Assembly: GCF_900187375.1 (NCBI RefSeq)
Contig: NZ_FYEW01000001.1
Coordinates: 1,178,001-1,242,000 of the forward strand
DNA from: Hymenobacter gelipurpurascens
GTDB taxonomy: Bacteria > Bacteroidota > Bacteroidia > Cytophagales > Hymenobacteraceae
Length of the DNA stretch: 64,000 nt
Reading direction: 5' to 3'
This document shows positions 7,421 to 16,876 of the stretch, piece after piece. The position numbers and the translations under genes are program-made. Positions within the stretch are counted from its first letter, which is position 1. Each line of letters starts with the position of its first letter. The notes beneath the pieces are model-generated. The model was not told the origin of the DNA. It was given only the letters and a program-made list of their open reading frames with translations, and did no database searches.

Positions 7421-9466
7421 CTAAGCCTTTATACCTAGCAGCATCAGCATGAATGCAAACTGCCGCGCGGTATCGGCGATAGACTTAAACCGACCCGAGG
7501 CACCACCGTGGCCCGCTTCCATATCGGTGTGCAGGAGCAGCAGATTGTGGTCGGTTTTGAGGGTGCGCAACTTGGCGACCCACTTGGCCGGCTCGAAATA
7601 TTGCACCTGCGAGTCGTGTAGGCCAGTGGTGACGAGCATGTTGGGGTAGGCCTGGGCCTTCACCTGGTCGTAGGGCGAGTACGAGAGCATGTACTCGTAG
7701 TACTCCTGCTGGTTGGGGTTGCCCCACTCGTCGTACTCGCCGGTTGTCAGCGGAATGGTGTCGTCGAGCATGGTAGTAACCACGTCCACGAAAGGCACGG
7801 CCGCCAGCACGCCTTTGTAGTACTCGGGGTGCAGATTCACCACAGCACCCATCAATAGGCCACCTGCTGAGCCGCCCAGCGCAAACAGCTTGTCGGGAGA
7901 GGTGTACTGCTGCTCAATCAGGAAGCGGGAGCAGTCGGTGAAGTCGGTGAAGGTGTTTAGCTTTTTGAGCTTCTTGCCGTCCTCGTACCACTGCCGGCCC
8001 AGCTCCTGCCCGCCCCGAATGTGGCAGATAACGTAGGCGAAACCCCGATCCAGCAAGCTCAGGCGGGCCGAGCTGAATGTTGCATCTATGGAGTAGCCAT
8101 ACGAGCCGTAGGCGTATTGCAGCAGCGGCGCGCTGCCATCTTTCCGGAAGCCTTTTTTGTAGACGATGGACATGGGAATCTGGGTGCCATCGAGGGCCGG
8201 GGCGTAGAGCCGCTCCGTCACGTACTCCTCCTTCCGGAAGCCGCCCAACACCGCTTGTTCCTTCAGTAACTCCTTGGTCCGAGCCACCATATCGTAGTCG
8301 AAAGTGGACGTGGGCGTGGTGAGCGAGGAGTAGCCATAGCGCAGCACCGTGGTTTCAAACTCGGGGTTGATGCTGATGGCGGCGGTGTAGGTTGGCTCGC
8401 CGAAGTTGAGGTAGTGCTCTTGGCTATCCTGCCACCGAATCACGCGCAGCTGCAGCAGGCCTTCCTTCCGCTCGCCTAGCACTAGGTACTCCCGGAACAG
8501 CTCCATGTTCTCCAGAAACACGTTTTCGCGGTGCGCAATTACCGTTTGCCACGCGGCGCGAGCCGTGTTGGTCACGGGCGTTTTCAGCAGCTGGAAGTTA
8601 GGCGCGCCGGCATTGGAGAGGATGTAGAAGTGGTCCTCAAAGTGCTCAATTTCATAGAGGTGGTCGTCTTCGCGGGGCGAAAACACCTGGGGCTCCTCCG
8701 TAGGCCTGTCCGCGTCCAGAAACCGAGTTTCCAACGACATGGTGCTGCTCATCTGCAACACAATGTATTGGCGCGACTTGGTGCGGCCTACGCCGCTGTA
8801 GAAGGTGTTGTCCTGCTCCTCGTACACCAGCACGTCCTGGGCCGGATCGGTGCCGAGCGTGTGGCGGTACACCTGAAACGGGAGGAGCGTTTCCACATCC
8901 TTTTTGGTGTAGAACACCGTCTGGTTGTCGGCAGCCCAAACGGCCTCGCCGCTGGTGTTTTCTATTGCTTCGGGGTAGAGCTGGCCGGTTTGCAGGTTGC
9001 GGAAGCGCAGCGTGTAGAGGCGGCGGCTCACGGTATCGGTGCTGTAGGCCAGTAGCCGGTTGTCGTCGCTGACCTCAAAGTCACCGATATCGAAGTACGA
9101 CTCGTCCTTGCCCATCTCGTTGGCGTTGAGCAGCACTTCTTCGGGGGCGCTCAGGCTGCCTTGCTTACGGCAATAAATCGGGTACTCACCGCCTTCCTCG
9201 TAGCGCGTGTAATAGTAGTAGCCGTTGTCGCGGTACGGCACCGACTCGTCCTGCTCCTTGATGCGACCCTTTATCTCCTGAAACAGCTTTTCCTGCAAGC
9301 CTTTGGCCTGGGCCATCTGTTCCTCAAAGTAGGCATTTTCAGCGTTGAGGTAATCGAGTACTTCCTGGTTTTCAGGCTCATTGAGCCAGTAGTAATTATC
9401 GGTGCGCGTACCGAATGGCGAGGTAAGCGCTTTGGGCTTGATGGCCGCTACAGGAGGTTGAGACAT
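7421..9466 (-). CDS. ptrB: oligopeptidase B, S9A serine peptidase
   Basis: A 681-residue prolyl-oligopeptidase-family enzyme that cleaves short peptides after basic residues. The N-terminal ~400 residues are the seven-bladed propeller (opening PFGTRTDNYYWLNEPEN). The C-terminal alpha/beta hydrolase contains the catalytic Ser in GGSAGGLLMGAVVN, an Asp near LHDSQVQYFEPAKW and the His in EAGHGGASGRF, together with the oligopeptidase B hallmark TTGEYDEWGNP. The start at 9466 (MSQPPVAAIKP) is preferred over 9478 because it follows a CCTC-rich purine-complement ribosome-binding stretch. No signal peptide, so it is cytoplasmic or exported by another route. Confidence 0.92.
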   Translation of the reverse strand: MSQPPVAAIKPKALTSPFGTRTDNYYWLNEPENQEVLDYLNAENAYFEEQMAQAKGLQEKLFQEIKGRIKEQDESVPYRDNGYYYYTRYEEGGEYPIYCRKQGSLSAPEEVLLNANEMGKDESYFDIGDFEVSDDNRLLAYSTDTVSRRLYTLRFRNLQTGQLYPEAIENTSGEAVWAADNQTVFYTKKDVETLLPFQVYRHTLGTDPAQDVLVYEEQDNTFYSGVGRTKSRQYIVLQMSSTMSLETRFLDADRPTEEPQVFSPREDDHLYEIEHFEDHFYILSNAGAPNFQLLKTPVTNTARAAWQTVIAHRENVFLENMELFREYLVLGERKEGLLQLRVIRWQDSQEHYLNFGEPTYTAAISINPEFETTVLRYGYSSLTTPTSTFDYDMVARTKELLKEQAVLGGFRKEEYVTERLYAPALDGTQIPMSIVYKKGFRKDGSAPLLQYAYGSYGYSIDATFSSARLSLLDRGFAYVICHIRGGQELGRQWYEDGKKLKKLNTFTDFTDCSRFLIEQQYTSPDKLFALGGSAGGLLMGAVVNLHPEYYKGVLAAVPFVDVVTTMLDDTIPLTTGEYDEWGNPNQQEYYEYMLSYSPYDQVKAQAYPNMLVTTGLHDSQVQYFEPAKWVAKLRTLKTDHNLLLLHTDMEAGHGGASGRFKSIADTARQFAFMLMLLGIKA

Positions 9467-9534
9467 GATGTATAACAAGTGTGGACTGGCCTAGAAGCTT
9501 CAAAAGGCTAAGCAAGCCCGAATGGTTTTAAAGC

Positions 9535-9584
9535 CGTCATCCTGAGCATTCCGCGCATGAAGCGACGGAAAACTCAGGATGACG
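9535..9584. repeat. REP-like hairpin with CATCCTGAG arms
   Basis: Two 12-base arms (CGTCATCCTGAG at 9535-9546, complement at 9573-9584) enclose 26 bases. The GTCATCCTGAG arm recurs in the terminator at 59110-59224. It lies between valS and the oligopeptidase gene and may act as a terminator for valS. Confidence 0.6.
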
Positions 9585-9605
9585 ATGATTGTACTACGGA
9601 GTGGC

Positions 9606-12236
9606 CTAGAGAGCCGCTAGGCTTTGCTCCAGCGCCGTAATTTTCGACTCAGCATCAGCCAGCTTCTGCCGCTCACGCTCTACGAGGTCGGCTTTGGCAT
9701 TGGCCACGAACTTCTCGTTGGCCAGCTTCTTCAGCACGGAGTCGCGGAAACCTTGGGCGTATTCCAGCTCCTTAGAGAGACGCTCCTTCTCGGCGCCCAG
9801 GTCGATCTGACCTTCCAGCGGCACGAAGAACTCCGCACCACCCGAGACGAAGCCGACGGAGGCAGCCGGAGCCGCTTCCACCACACTGATTTCCGTGAGG
9901 GAAGCCAGCTTGCGGATGATGGCGTCGTTGGCCAATAGCAACTCCGCGTCGTCGGTTTTGGCGGCCAGCGTCAGGGGTTTGTTGGGACCTAGGCCTTTCT
10001 GGTTGCGGATGTTCCGTACGCCGGCCACAATATCCAGCGCCTTTTCCATGCGAGCCAGCAGCTCGGGGGCACCAGCTACGGGCTGCTGCTTAGGCCAGGC
10101 GGCCACGCACACGTAGTCCTTGGGGCCGCGCTCCGCCAGCTCATGCCAGATTTCCTCCGTGATGAAGGGCATGAACGGGTGCAGCAGCTTCAGGAGCGTT
10201 TCCAGGAAGCCGGTGGTAAGGCGCAGTGTTTCGGGGTCGATGGGAGCCTGATACGCGGGCTTGATCATCTCCAGATACACCGAGCAGAAGTCGTCCCACA
10301 CCAGCTTGTACACCGTCATCAGGGCGTCGCTCATCCGGAACTTCTCGAAGTGCTCATCCATCTCAGCCAGCGAGGCTTGCAGCTTGGCCGAGAACCACTC
10401 CACCGCTTTTTCATTGGCGAAGGGCAGCGCGGCATCTACTTCCCAGCCCTGCGTGAGACGGAAGGCATTCCAGAGCTTATTGCAGAAGTTACGGCCCTGC
10501 TCCACCAACTTTTCATCATACAGCAAGTCGTTGCCAGCCGGTGCCGAGAACAGCATACCCGTCCGGACGCCATCGGCCCCGAACTGCTTGATGAGGTCCA
10601 GCGGGTCGGGCGAGTTGCCGAGCTGCTTGCTCATCTTGCGGCCCTGGGCATCGCGCACAATGCCGGTGAGGTACACGTTGCGGAACGGAATCTCCTTTCG
10701 GAACTCCAGGCCGGCCATAATCATGCGCGCCACCCAGAAGAACAGGATATCCGGACCCGTTACCAAGTCGTTGGTAGGATAGAAATAGTTGATGTCGGCG
10801 TTATCGGGGTCCTTAAACCCATCGAACACTGAAATCGGCCACAGCCACGACGAGAACCACGTATCTAGTACGTCCTCATCCTGGCGTAGATCAGAGAGCT
10901 GCAGCTCGGCATTGCCGCTCTGCTCGCGGGCCCGCTCCAGCGCCTCAGCGGGCGTGAGGGCCACCACGTAAGTGCCATCAGGCAGGTAGTAGGCCGGAAT
11001 CTGCTGGCCCCACCAGAGCTGCCGCGAGATGCACCAGTCGTGCACGTTCTCCATCCACACGCGGTAGGTGTTCTTGAACTTGGCCGGGTGCAGCTTGATG
11101 GTATCGTTTTCTACTACTTCCAGCGCCGGCTTGGCGAGGTGCTCCATTTTCAGGAACCACTGCATGCTGAGGCGCGGCTCAATAACGGCCTTGGTACGCT
11201 CCGAGGTCTGAACGATGCTGGCGTACTCCTCCACCTTCACCAGGTGGCCGGCTTCTTCCAGATCCTTTACAATGTTGCGGCGCGCGGCAAAGCGGTCCTG
11301 GCCTACGTAAAGCACCGCCTTTTCATTCAGCGAGCCATCGTTGTTCAGGATGTCTATAACCGGCAGGCTGTGCTTTACACCCAGCTCGTAGTCGTTCAGG
11401 TCGTGGGCGGGCGTCACTTTCAGGGCACCCGTACCGAAGTCGATGCTCACGTACTCGTCCAGAATCACCGGAATCTCGCGGCCCAACAGCGGAATGCGCA
11501 CTTTCGCGCCGTGCAGGTGGGTATAGCGCGGGTCGTTGGGGTTCACGGCCACGGCCACGTCGGCCATAATGGTTTCCGGGCGCGAGGTAGCCACGGTCAG
11601 GAACTGACCGTCCTGGCCTACTACTTCATAACGTAAGTAGTACATCTTGGCCATCACGTCCTTCGGAATTACTTCCTCGTCGCTTACAGCTGTCTGGCCC
11701 AATGGGTCCCAGTTCACCATCCGGATGCCGCGGTAAATCAGGCCTTTCTGATGCAGATCCACGAATACGCGCAGTACCGCCTCGGTGAGTTCGGGCTCCA
11801 TCGTGAAGCGCGTCCGGTCCCAGTCGCAGGAGGCGCCTAGTTGCTTAAGCTGCTCCAGAATGATGCCGCCGTACTTCTCTTTCCAGGCAAAGGCGTGGCC
11901 TAGGAACTCCTCGCGGGTGAGGTCCTTCTTCTCGATTCCCTGCTCCTTCAGCAAGGCCACAACCTTAGCTTCGGTGGCAATGGAGGCGTGGTCGGTGCCG
12001 GGCACCCAGCACGCTTCCTTGCCCTGCATGCGCGCCCGGCGCACCAGCACATCCTGAATGGTATTGTTCAGCATGTGGCCCATGTGCAGCACGCCCGTCA
12101 CGTTGGGCGGCGGAATCACGACCGAATACGGCTGCTTGCGGGGGTTTGCTTTGGCTTTGAAGAAGCCCTGCTCCTGCCAGCGCTGATACCATTTGGCTTC
12201 AACGTCGGCGGGGGTATAGGTTTTGGCGATAGACAT
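9606..12236 (-). CDS. valS: valyl-tRNA synthetase
   Basis: An 876-residue class I aminoacyl-tRNA synthetase that charges tRNA-Val. The HIGH box is in PPPNVTGVLHMGHML (near residue 50) and the KMSKS box in GRKMSKQLGNSPDP. Between them lies the editing domain (TSRPETIMADVAVAVNP). The anticodon-binding domain is followed by the C-terminal coiled-coil arm (DLGAEKERLSKELEYAQGF...). It has its own promoter 30 bp upstream. The stop codon overlaps the CTAGGCCA motif. Confidence 0.98.
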   Translation of the reverse strand: MSIAKTYTPADVEAKWYQRWQEQGFFKAKANPRKQPYSVVIPPPNVTGVLHMGHMLNNTIQDVLVRRARMQGKEACWVPGTDHASIATEAKVVALLKEQGIEKKDLTREEFLGHAFAWKEKYGGIILEQLKQLGASCDWDRTRFTMEPELTEAVLRVFVDLHQKGLIYRGIRMVNWDPLGQTAVSDEEVIPKDVMAKMYYLRYEVVGQDGQFLTVATSRPETIMADVAVAVNPNDPRYTHLHGAKVRIPLLGREIPVILDEYVSIDFGTGALKVTPAHDLNDYELGVKHSLPVIDILNNDGSLNEKAVLYVGQDRFAARRNIVKDLEEAGHLVKVEEYASIVQTSERTKAVIEPRLSMQWFLKMEHLAKPALEVVENDTIKLHPAKFKNTYRVWMENVHDWCISRQLWWGQQIPAYYLPDGTYVVALTPAEALERAREQSGNAELQLSDLRQDEDVLDTWFSSWLWPISVFDGFKDPDNADINYFYPTNDLVTGPDILFFWVARMIMAGLEFRKEIPFRNVYLTGIVRDAQGRKMSKQLGNSPDPLDLIKQFGADGVRTGMLFSAPAGNDLLYDEKLVEQGRNFCNKLWNAFRLTQGWEVDAALPFANEKAVEWFSAKLQASLAEMDEHFEKFRMSDALMTVYKLVWDDFCSVYLEMIKPAYQAPIDPETLRLTTGFLETLLKLLHPFMPFITEEIWHELAERGPKDYVCVAAWPKQQPVAGAPELLARMEKALDIVAGVRNIRNQKGLGPNKPLTLAAKTDDAELLLANDAIIRKLASLTEISVVEAAPAASVGFVSGGAEFFVPLEGQIDLGAEKERLSKELEYAQGFRDSVLKKLANEKFVANAKADLVERERQKLADAESKITALEQSLAAL

Positions 12237-12265
12237 CGTCGGAGGGAATCAGTTCAGAATAGGGG

Positions 12266-12273
12266 CAAAAGTA
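12266..12273 (-). promoter_or_regulatory. -7 element (TACTTTTG) of valS
   Basis: TACTTTTG on the minus strand, 30 bp before the valS start, matching TAnnTTTG. The remainder of the 385-bp gap 12237-12621 holds two TAGGCC motifs and AT-rich DNA before katE, but no credible gene. Confidence 0.6.
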
Positions 12274-12621
12274 GGCATTTCGGGCGGGGCGGGAAATGCT
12301 GCGGCTTTCGGCCAGGGAAGTGGCCTAGCTGAACGCCTCCTGAGAGGTTTGCGGCCTGCGGGTCAGCCTGGGCCGGATAGGCGGCACGCTGCTATCAATA
12401 CGGGCCTTAAAATGATTCTGGAGCACCTGACAACCTGTATGGCAGCTCCTTGCCAACCCAACTTCTTCATTGATGCATCATATTTCCCGTGGTACTTAGC
12501 TGACACGAAAACTAAACCGTATAAGGCCGCAGACTCAGCAAGGCCCTACGCAAGCCGCTAGGCCACCTACAGGAGCATCAATTTTGTATTTACCCATTTC
12601 AAGCTCTATATCCTTTCCTAG

Positions 12622-14796
12622 ATGAGCAAGTCTAAAACACCCTCCACCCCAACCAACGCTAAGCTCGACGAGTTGGCGCAGAACCGCGAAGACAGCACCG
12701 GCCAGCTGCTAACCACCAATCAGGGCCTACGCGTCAACGACGACCAGAATTCCCTGAAAGCCGGCGAGCGGGGGCCAACGCTACTAGAAGACTTTATTCT
12801 CCGCGAAAAAATCACCCACTTCGACCATGAGCGGATTCCGGAGCGCGTGGTGCATGCCCGCGGCGTGGCGGCCCACGGCTATTTCGAGGCCTACGATACC
12901 GGCTCCCAGTATTCCAAAGCCGATTTCCTGAAGGCCGGTACCCGCACACCGGTATTCACGCGCTTTTCTACCGTGGCGGGTTCGCGCGGCTCCAGCGACC
13001 TGGCCCGCGACGTGCGCGGCTTTGCCGTGAAATTCTATACCCAACAGGGGGTATTTGATCTGGTGGGCAATAACATGCCGGTATTCTTTATTCAGGATGC
13101 CATCAAGTTCCCGGATTTCGTGCATGCCGTGAAGCCGGAGCCGCACAACGAGATTCCGCAGGCGGCCTCGGCCCACAATACCTTTTGGGACTTCGTTTCC
13201 ATCAATCCAGAGGCTACGCACATGGTGCTGTGGGCTATGTCGGATAGGGCTATTCCGCGCAGCTTGCGCATGATGGAGGGCTTTGGGGTGCACACCTTCC
13301 GGCTGATTGATGCGGCCGGGAAAGCCCGTTTCGTAAAATTCCATTGGAAACCGAAGCTCGGCACCCACTCCGTGGTGTGGGATGAGGCCCTGCAGATTTC
13401 CGGCAAAGACCCCGACTTCCATCGCCGCGACCTGTGGAATGCCATTGAGGACGGCGCCTACCCCGAGTGGGAATTGGGCGTACAGATTGTGGAGGAGGAA
13501 GATGAAATGAAGTTCGATTTCGACCTGCTGGACGCTACCAAGCTGATTCCGGAGGAACTGGTGCCCGTAACCATACTCGGTAAAATGGTGCTCGACCGCA
13601 ACCCCGATAACTACTTCGCCGAAACCGAGCAGGTCGCCTTCCACCTGGGCCACGTGGTACCGGGCATCGACTTCAGCAACGACCCGCTGCTCCAGGGCCG
13701 GCTGTTTTCCTATACCGATACGCAGCTCAAGCGCCTGGGCGGCCCGAATTTCCACGAAATTCCGATTAACCGCTCCCTCTCTCCCATCCACAACGGGCAG
13801 CGCGATGGCCACATGCGCCAGCAGATCAACGTAGGCCAGACCAGCTACAGCCCTAATCTGGTCAACGATAATTCGCCCCGCCAGGCCAAGCAATCAGAAG
13901 GCGGGTTTGCCAGCTACCAGGAGCGCGTGGATGGCAACAAGGTGCGCGCCCGCAGCCAGAGCTTCAAAGACCACTACAGCCAGGCCCGCTTGTTCTGGAA
14001 CAGCCAGAGCGCCCCGGAGAAGGCCCACATTGTGAAAGCCCTGCGCTTTGAGCTGGGCAAAGTGGAGCTGGAATCTATCCGGGAGCGGATGCTGGTGCAG
14101 CTAAGCCAGGTAGATGATTCGCTGGCTTCCCGCGTGGCCGAAGGCCTAGGCCTGTCGGTGCCCTCAGCGAAAGGCGTTCAGCTGAATCTGGCCGTTCCCG
14201 CCGATGCCGATCCGGCCACGTACCAATCGGTACCGGTGAAGGACAAACAAGCGTCTTCGCCTGCTCTGAGCATCGCCGTCGATAGCCCCATTAATGCCGG
14301 CAAAACCAGCATTGCCACCCGCCAGGTAGCTATTCTGGCGGCCGATGGTGTAGACGGTGCCGCCATTGCCAGCCTGAAAAAAGCGCTGGAAGCGGCAGGT
14401 GCCAAAGCGAAGCTGGTGGCCCCGCGCCTAGGCCAGTTGCGGCCAGCCAACGGTGACACCCTGACCATCGATTTCAGCCTGCAAACCACGGCTTCTGTGA
14501 TGTTCGATGCGGTATTTGTGCCCGGTGGCGAGAAGAGCGTGCAAACCCTACGCCAACAGCCCGACGCGGTGCATTTCATCAATGAGGCCTACAAGCACTG
14601 CAAACCTATTGCCGCCTCAGGAGCGGGCGTTGAGCTGCTGAAAGCCGCTGCGTATGCCGGCGCCGAAGACATCCTGACCGGCGACGGAGTACTACTAAGC
14701 AAAGACGGTGAAGCTGCCCCTATCGATTCCTTTCTGAAAGCCATGGCCCAACACCGCTTCTGGAGCCGCGAGATGAAAGCCGAGCCGAAAGTCTAG
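12622..14796 (+). CDS. katE: large-subunit (clade 2) catalase with C-terminal DJ-1/GATase-like domain
   Basis: A 724-residue monofunctional haem catalase of the HPII type. The catalytic His is in [17 protein letters not shown] (near residue 76), the distal Asn in [14 protein letters not shown], and the proximal Tyr in [12 protein letters not shown]. The extra ~150 C-terminal residues ([16 protein letters not shown]...) form the flavodoxin/DJ-1-like domain of large catalases. It decomposes hydrogen peroxide in the cytoplasm. The gene stands alone, and its stop codon is part of CTAGGCCA. The long N-terminal extension (Ser/Thr/Pro-rich) is normal for the clade. Confidence 0.96.
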   Translation: MSKSKTPSTPTNAKLDELAQNREDSTGQLLTTNQGLRVNDDQNSLKAGERGPTLLEDFILREKITHFDHERIPERVVHARGVAAHGYFEAYDTGSQYSKADFLKAGTRTPVFTRFSTVAGSRGSSDLARDVRGFAVKFYTQQGVFDLVGNNMPVFFIQDAIKFPDFVHAVKPEPHNEIPQAASAHNTFWDFVSINPEATHMVLWAMSDRAIPRSLRMMEGFGVHTFRLIDAAGKARFVKFHWKPKLGTHSVVWDEALQISGKDPDFHRRDLWNAIEDGAYPEWELGVQIVEEEDEMKFDFDLLDATKLIPEELVPVTILGKMVLDRNPDNYFAETEQVAFHLGHVVPGIDFSNDPLLQGRLFSYTDTQLKRLGGPNFHEIPINRSLSPIHNGQRDGHMRQQINVGQTSYSPNLVNDNSPRQAKQSEGGFASYQERVDGNKVRARSQSFKDHYSQARLFWNSQSAPEKAHIVKALRFELGKVELESIRERMLVQLSQVDDSLASRVAEGLGLSVPSAKGVQLNLAVPADADPATYQSVPVKDKQASSPALSIAVDSPINAGKTSIATRQVAILAADGVDGAAIASLKKALEAAGAKAKLVAPRLGQLRPANGDTLTIDFSLQTTASVMFDAVFVPGGEKSVQTLRQQPDAVHFINEAYKHCKPIAASGAGVELLKAAAYAGAEDILTGDGVLLSKDGEAAPIDSFLKAMAQHRFWSREMKAEPKV

Positions 14797-14822
14797 GCCA
14801 GCACTGAGCGGCCTGAATCCCA

Positions 14823-14918
14823 CATTATGCCGGGCAGAGTTGCAGTAGCCGGTGTGCAGCGTTTGGGCAATAGCCCGGCGCCAGCACCCGAGGTATTGCA
14901 GCTCCGTCCGGCATGATG
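14823..14918 (+). ncRNA. 96-nt imperfect hairpin with G-U pairs between katE and the thioredoxin gene
   Basis: Arms 14823-14847 and 14894-14918 pair over 25 positions: 20 Watson-Crick, four G-U if transcribed on the plus strand, and one mismatch. The internal region holds a small GGGC-AATA-GCCC hairpin (14858-14869 region). Nothing here codes for protein. It could be the katE terminator, a structured leader of the next operon or a small RNA; the G-U pairs suggest an RNA rather than a DNA site. Confidence 0.4.
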
Positions 14919-15057
14919 CGTTAGTGGCATAGAGCCCGGTGAAGCGGGGCCGCGAAAAAAACAGTAAAGCACAACGCTAGAATTTCCCGTTTACCGTATG
15001 AGTAGCACAGCATTTGCTTTAATGTAGTTTTAATCTACACCCCAATCGGATTTCCTC

Positions 15058-15516
15058 ATGCGTTTACGTATTGTTCTCTTTCTTTTTGCGCTGCTGACAG
15101 CGGCCGGAGCCCATGCCCAATCAACGGCAGCTACCTGGAACTCCGACCTGACCGCCGCGCTGCAGCAGGCCAAAGCCACCAACAAGCCCATACTGGCCGT
15201 TTTTTCGGGCTCCGATTGGTGCAAGCCCTGCATCATGCTCAAGCAGGAAGTATTTGACAAGTCCGAGTTTGAGCAGTTTGCCAAGGATAAGTTTGTGCTG
15301 ACGCGCTTCGACTTTCCGCGCAGCAAAAAGAACAAGCTGCCGGCCAACCAAACCAAAATCAATGAGCAGGCCGCCGCTCAGTTCAATAAGGAAGGCTCTT
15401 TCCCACTGGTTGTCCTGATTTCGCCAGAGGGCAAAGTGCTGGCCAAAACCGGCTACCGCCCCGGCGGCGTAGCTGCCTACGACGCCCACCTCACGCAATT
15501 GCTGGCTAAAAAATAA
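15058..15516 (+). CDS. periplasmic thioredoxin-family protein (CxxC)
   Basis: A 152-residue secreted protein with a signal peptide (residues 1-20, ending AHAQ) and a thioredoxin_7-type fold. The redox motif is in SGSDWCKPCIMLKQEVF, a WCKPC centre, and the cis-Pro is in SFPLVVLIS. It should reduce or isomerise disulfides in the periplasm. It ends only 5 bp before the ApbE gene and is the first gene of a four-gene operon (thioredoxin, ApbE, DUF4266, DUF3570), so it may keep the Cys residues of the DUF4266 lipoprotein reduced; that role is inference. Confidence 0.9.
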   Translation: MRLRIVLFLFALLTAAGAHAQSTAATWNSDLTAALQQAKATNKPILAVFSGSDWCKPCIMLKQEVFDKSEFEQFAKDKFVLTRFDFPRSKKNKLPANQTKINEQAAAQFNKEGSFPLVVLISPEGKVLAKTGYRPGGVAAYDAHLTQLLAKK

Positions 15517-15521
15517 GCCTT

Positions 15522-16619
15522 GTGCCTTACCTGCTGAACTGGCCTTGCGCGCTGCGCTCAAAGGCCCTTCTGTTGCTTACTACTGGCCTACTAGCAGGTA
15601 GCACTGTGGCCGCAGCCCAAACCAAACCCGCTCCGGCCAAGCCGCGCAACTTCACCCGTTCGGCCCACCTGATGGGCTCCCATTTTACCTTCACGGCCGT
15701 TTCCAGTGATGATTCGCTGGCGTGGCGCGCTATTCGGGCGGGCATCCGGGAGGCCAGCCGCATCGACCGGCTGTGCTCCTACTGGGACTCTACTTCGCAA
15801 ATTACGCAGGTAAACCGCGCGGCTGGCCTACGCCCCGTGGTGGTAGATCAGGAAGTGTACGACCTGATTGCACGCACGCTCAAACTCTCCGAGCTCAGCG
15901 GCGGCGCCTTTGACATCACCTTCGCCGGGGGCGAGAAGATCTATAAGTTCGACCGTCAGGAGCATGCCGCTTTACCGGCACCGGAAGTGGTGAAAGCCTC
16001 GGTGGCGCGCATCAGCTACAAAAAGGTACTCCTCGACCCTGCCCAACACTCTGTGATGCTCCAGGACAAAGGCATGCGCATGAACCTGGCCGGCATTCTG
16101 CAGGGCTACGGCGTGCGGCGCGCCCAGGCCCTGATGAAGCAGATGGGCATCCGGGGCGGCCTCATCAACGGTTCCGGCGACGTATCGTGCTGGGGTAAGC
16201 AGGCGGATGGCTCCGGCTGGCGCATCGCCATCGGCGACCCGGCTTTTCCGCAGTCGGTGTCGTCGTGGCTGACGGTGTCGGACATGGCTGTCGTCACGGC
16301 CGGCAACTACGAGCAGTATTTCACGGTGAAGGGCCAGTACTACGGCCACATCATCAACCCCCACACCGGCTACCCTGCTATTGGCCTACGCTCCGTCACT
16401 ATCATCTGCCCCGATGTCGAGCTGGCCGATGGCCTCGATGAAGTGGTATTTGTGCTGGGTCCCGAAGAAGGCCTGGCGTTTATCAACCGTCTCAAAGGCG
16501 TGGACTGTACGCTCATCACCAACGATGGCCGCACGCTAGCTTCTAAAGGCATGCAGGTCAATTATTACCATAACGCTGGCGCGCCTACTTCGGCCGCTAC
16601 ATCTGCTCCCAAACCATGA
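15522..16619 (+). CDS. apbE: FAD:protein FMN transferase (ApbE family)
   Basis: A 365-residue exported enzyme that uses FAD to attach FMN to Thr/Ser of target proteins. The start is a GTG five bases after the previous stop; the next residues give a hydrophobic signal (KALLLLTTGLLAGSTVAAAQ). Family motifs are present but divergent: SGGAFDITFAGG, MRMNLAGILQGYGVRRA (usually GGIAKGYAVD), GGLINGSGDVSCWG and the C-terminal AGNYEQYF...HIINPHTGYP. The stop overlaps the next start (ATGA at 16616). No classic S/T-GA-T/S flavinylation site is obvious in the neighbours, so its substrate is not settled from this window. Confidence 0.93.
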   Translation: MPYLLNWPCALRSKALLLLTTGLLAGSTVAAAQTKPAPAKPRNFTRSAHLMGSHFTFTAVSSDDSLAWRAIRAGIREASRIDRLCSYWDSTSQITQVNRAAGLRPVVVDQEVYDLIARTLKLSELSGGAFDITFAGGEKIYKFDRQEHAALPAPEVVKASVARISYKKVLLDPAQHSVMLQDKGMRMNLAGILQGYGVRRAQALMKQMGIRGGLINGSGDVSCWGKQADGSGWRIAIGDPAFPQSVSSWLTVSDMAVVTAGNYEQYFTVKGQYYGHIINPHTGYPAIGLRSVTIICPDVELADGLDEVVFVLGPEEGLAFINRLKGVDCTLITNDGRTLASKGMQVNYYHNAGAPTSAATSAPKP

Positions 16620-16849
16620 CCTATTCTACCCTGACCCGACTGGCCCTGAGTGGCCTAGTGCTACTCAGTGGCAGTGGCCTTACTGGCTGCGTATCGGTAG
16701 CGGCCTACCAGAAAGTGTACCTCAACGACGAGGACATGAAGCTGGCCAATAAGCGCATTGAGGTGTACGAAACCAACTTTGAAAGCTACCGCGAAGGCGC
16801 TGGCGGCGCCAACGGCGGCAAAGTAGGCGGCGGCTGCGGCTGCAATTAA
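16616..16849 (+). CDS. DUF4266 lipoprotein with C-terminal CxC
   Basis: A 77-residue lipoprotein. The lipobox LTGC puts the lipidated Cys at residue 25, so the mature protein is only ~53 residues. It contains the DUF4266 core (YQKVYLNDEDMKLA, then a helix) and ends in a Gly-rich tail GGGCGCN. The terminal Cys-Gly-Cys is conserved in this family as I remember it and could bind a metal or form a redox pair. The gene overlaps apbE by four bases and is 27 bp before the DUF3570 gene, so it is cotranslated with both. The function is unknown. Confidence 0.88.
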   Translation: MTYSTLTRLALSGLVLLSGSGLTGCVSVAAYQKVYLNDEDMKLANKRIEVYETNFESYREGAGGANGGKVGGGCGCN

Positions 16850-16876
16850 TCTTCTACCTCCCTGACCTCTCCCCTC

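Noticed and set aside
12223..12561. Open frame of 112 codons on the plus strand before katE
   Set aside because: It overlaps the valS start region, has no family resemblance, odd composition and no promoter or ribosome-binding signal.
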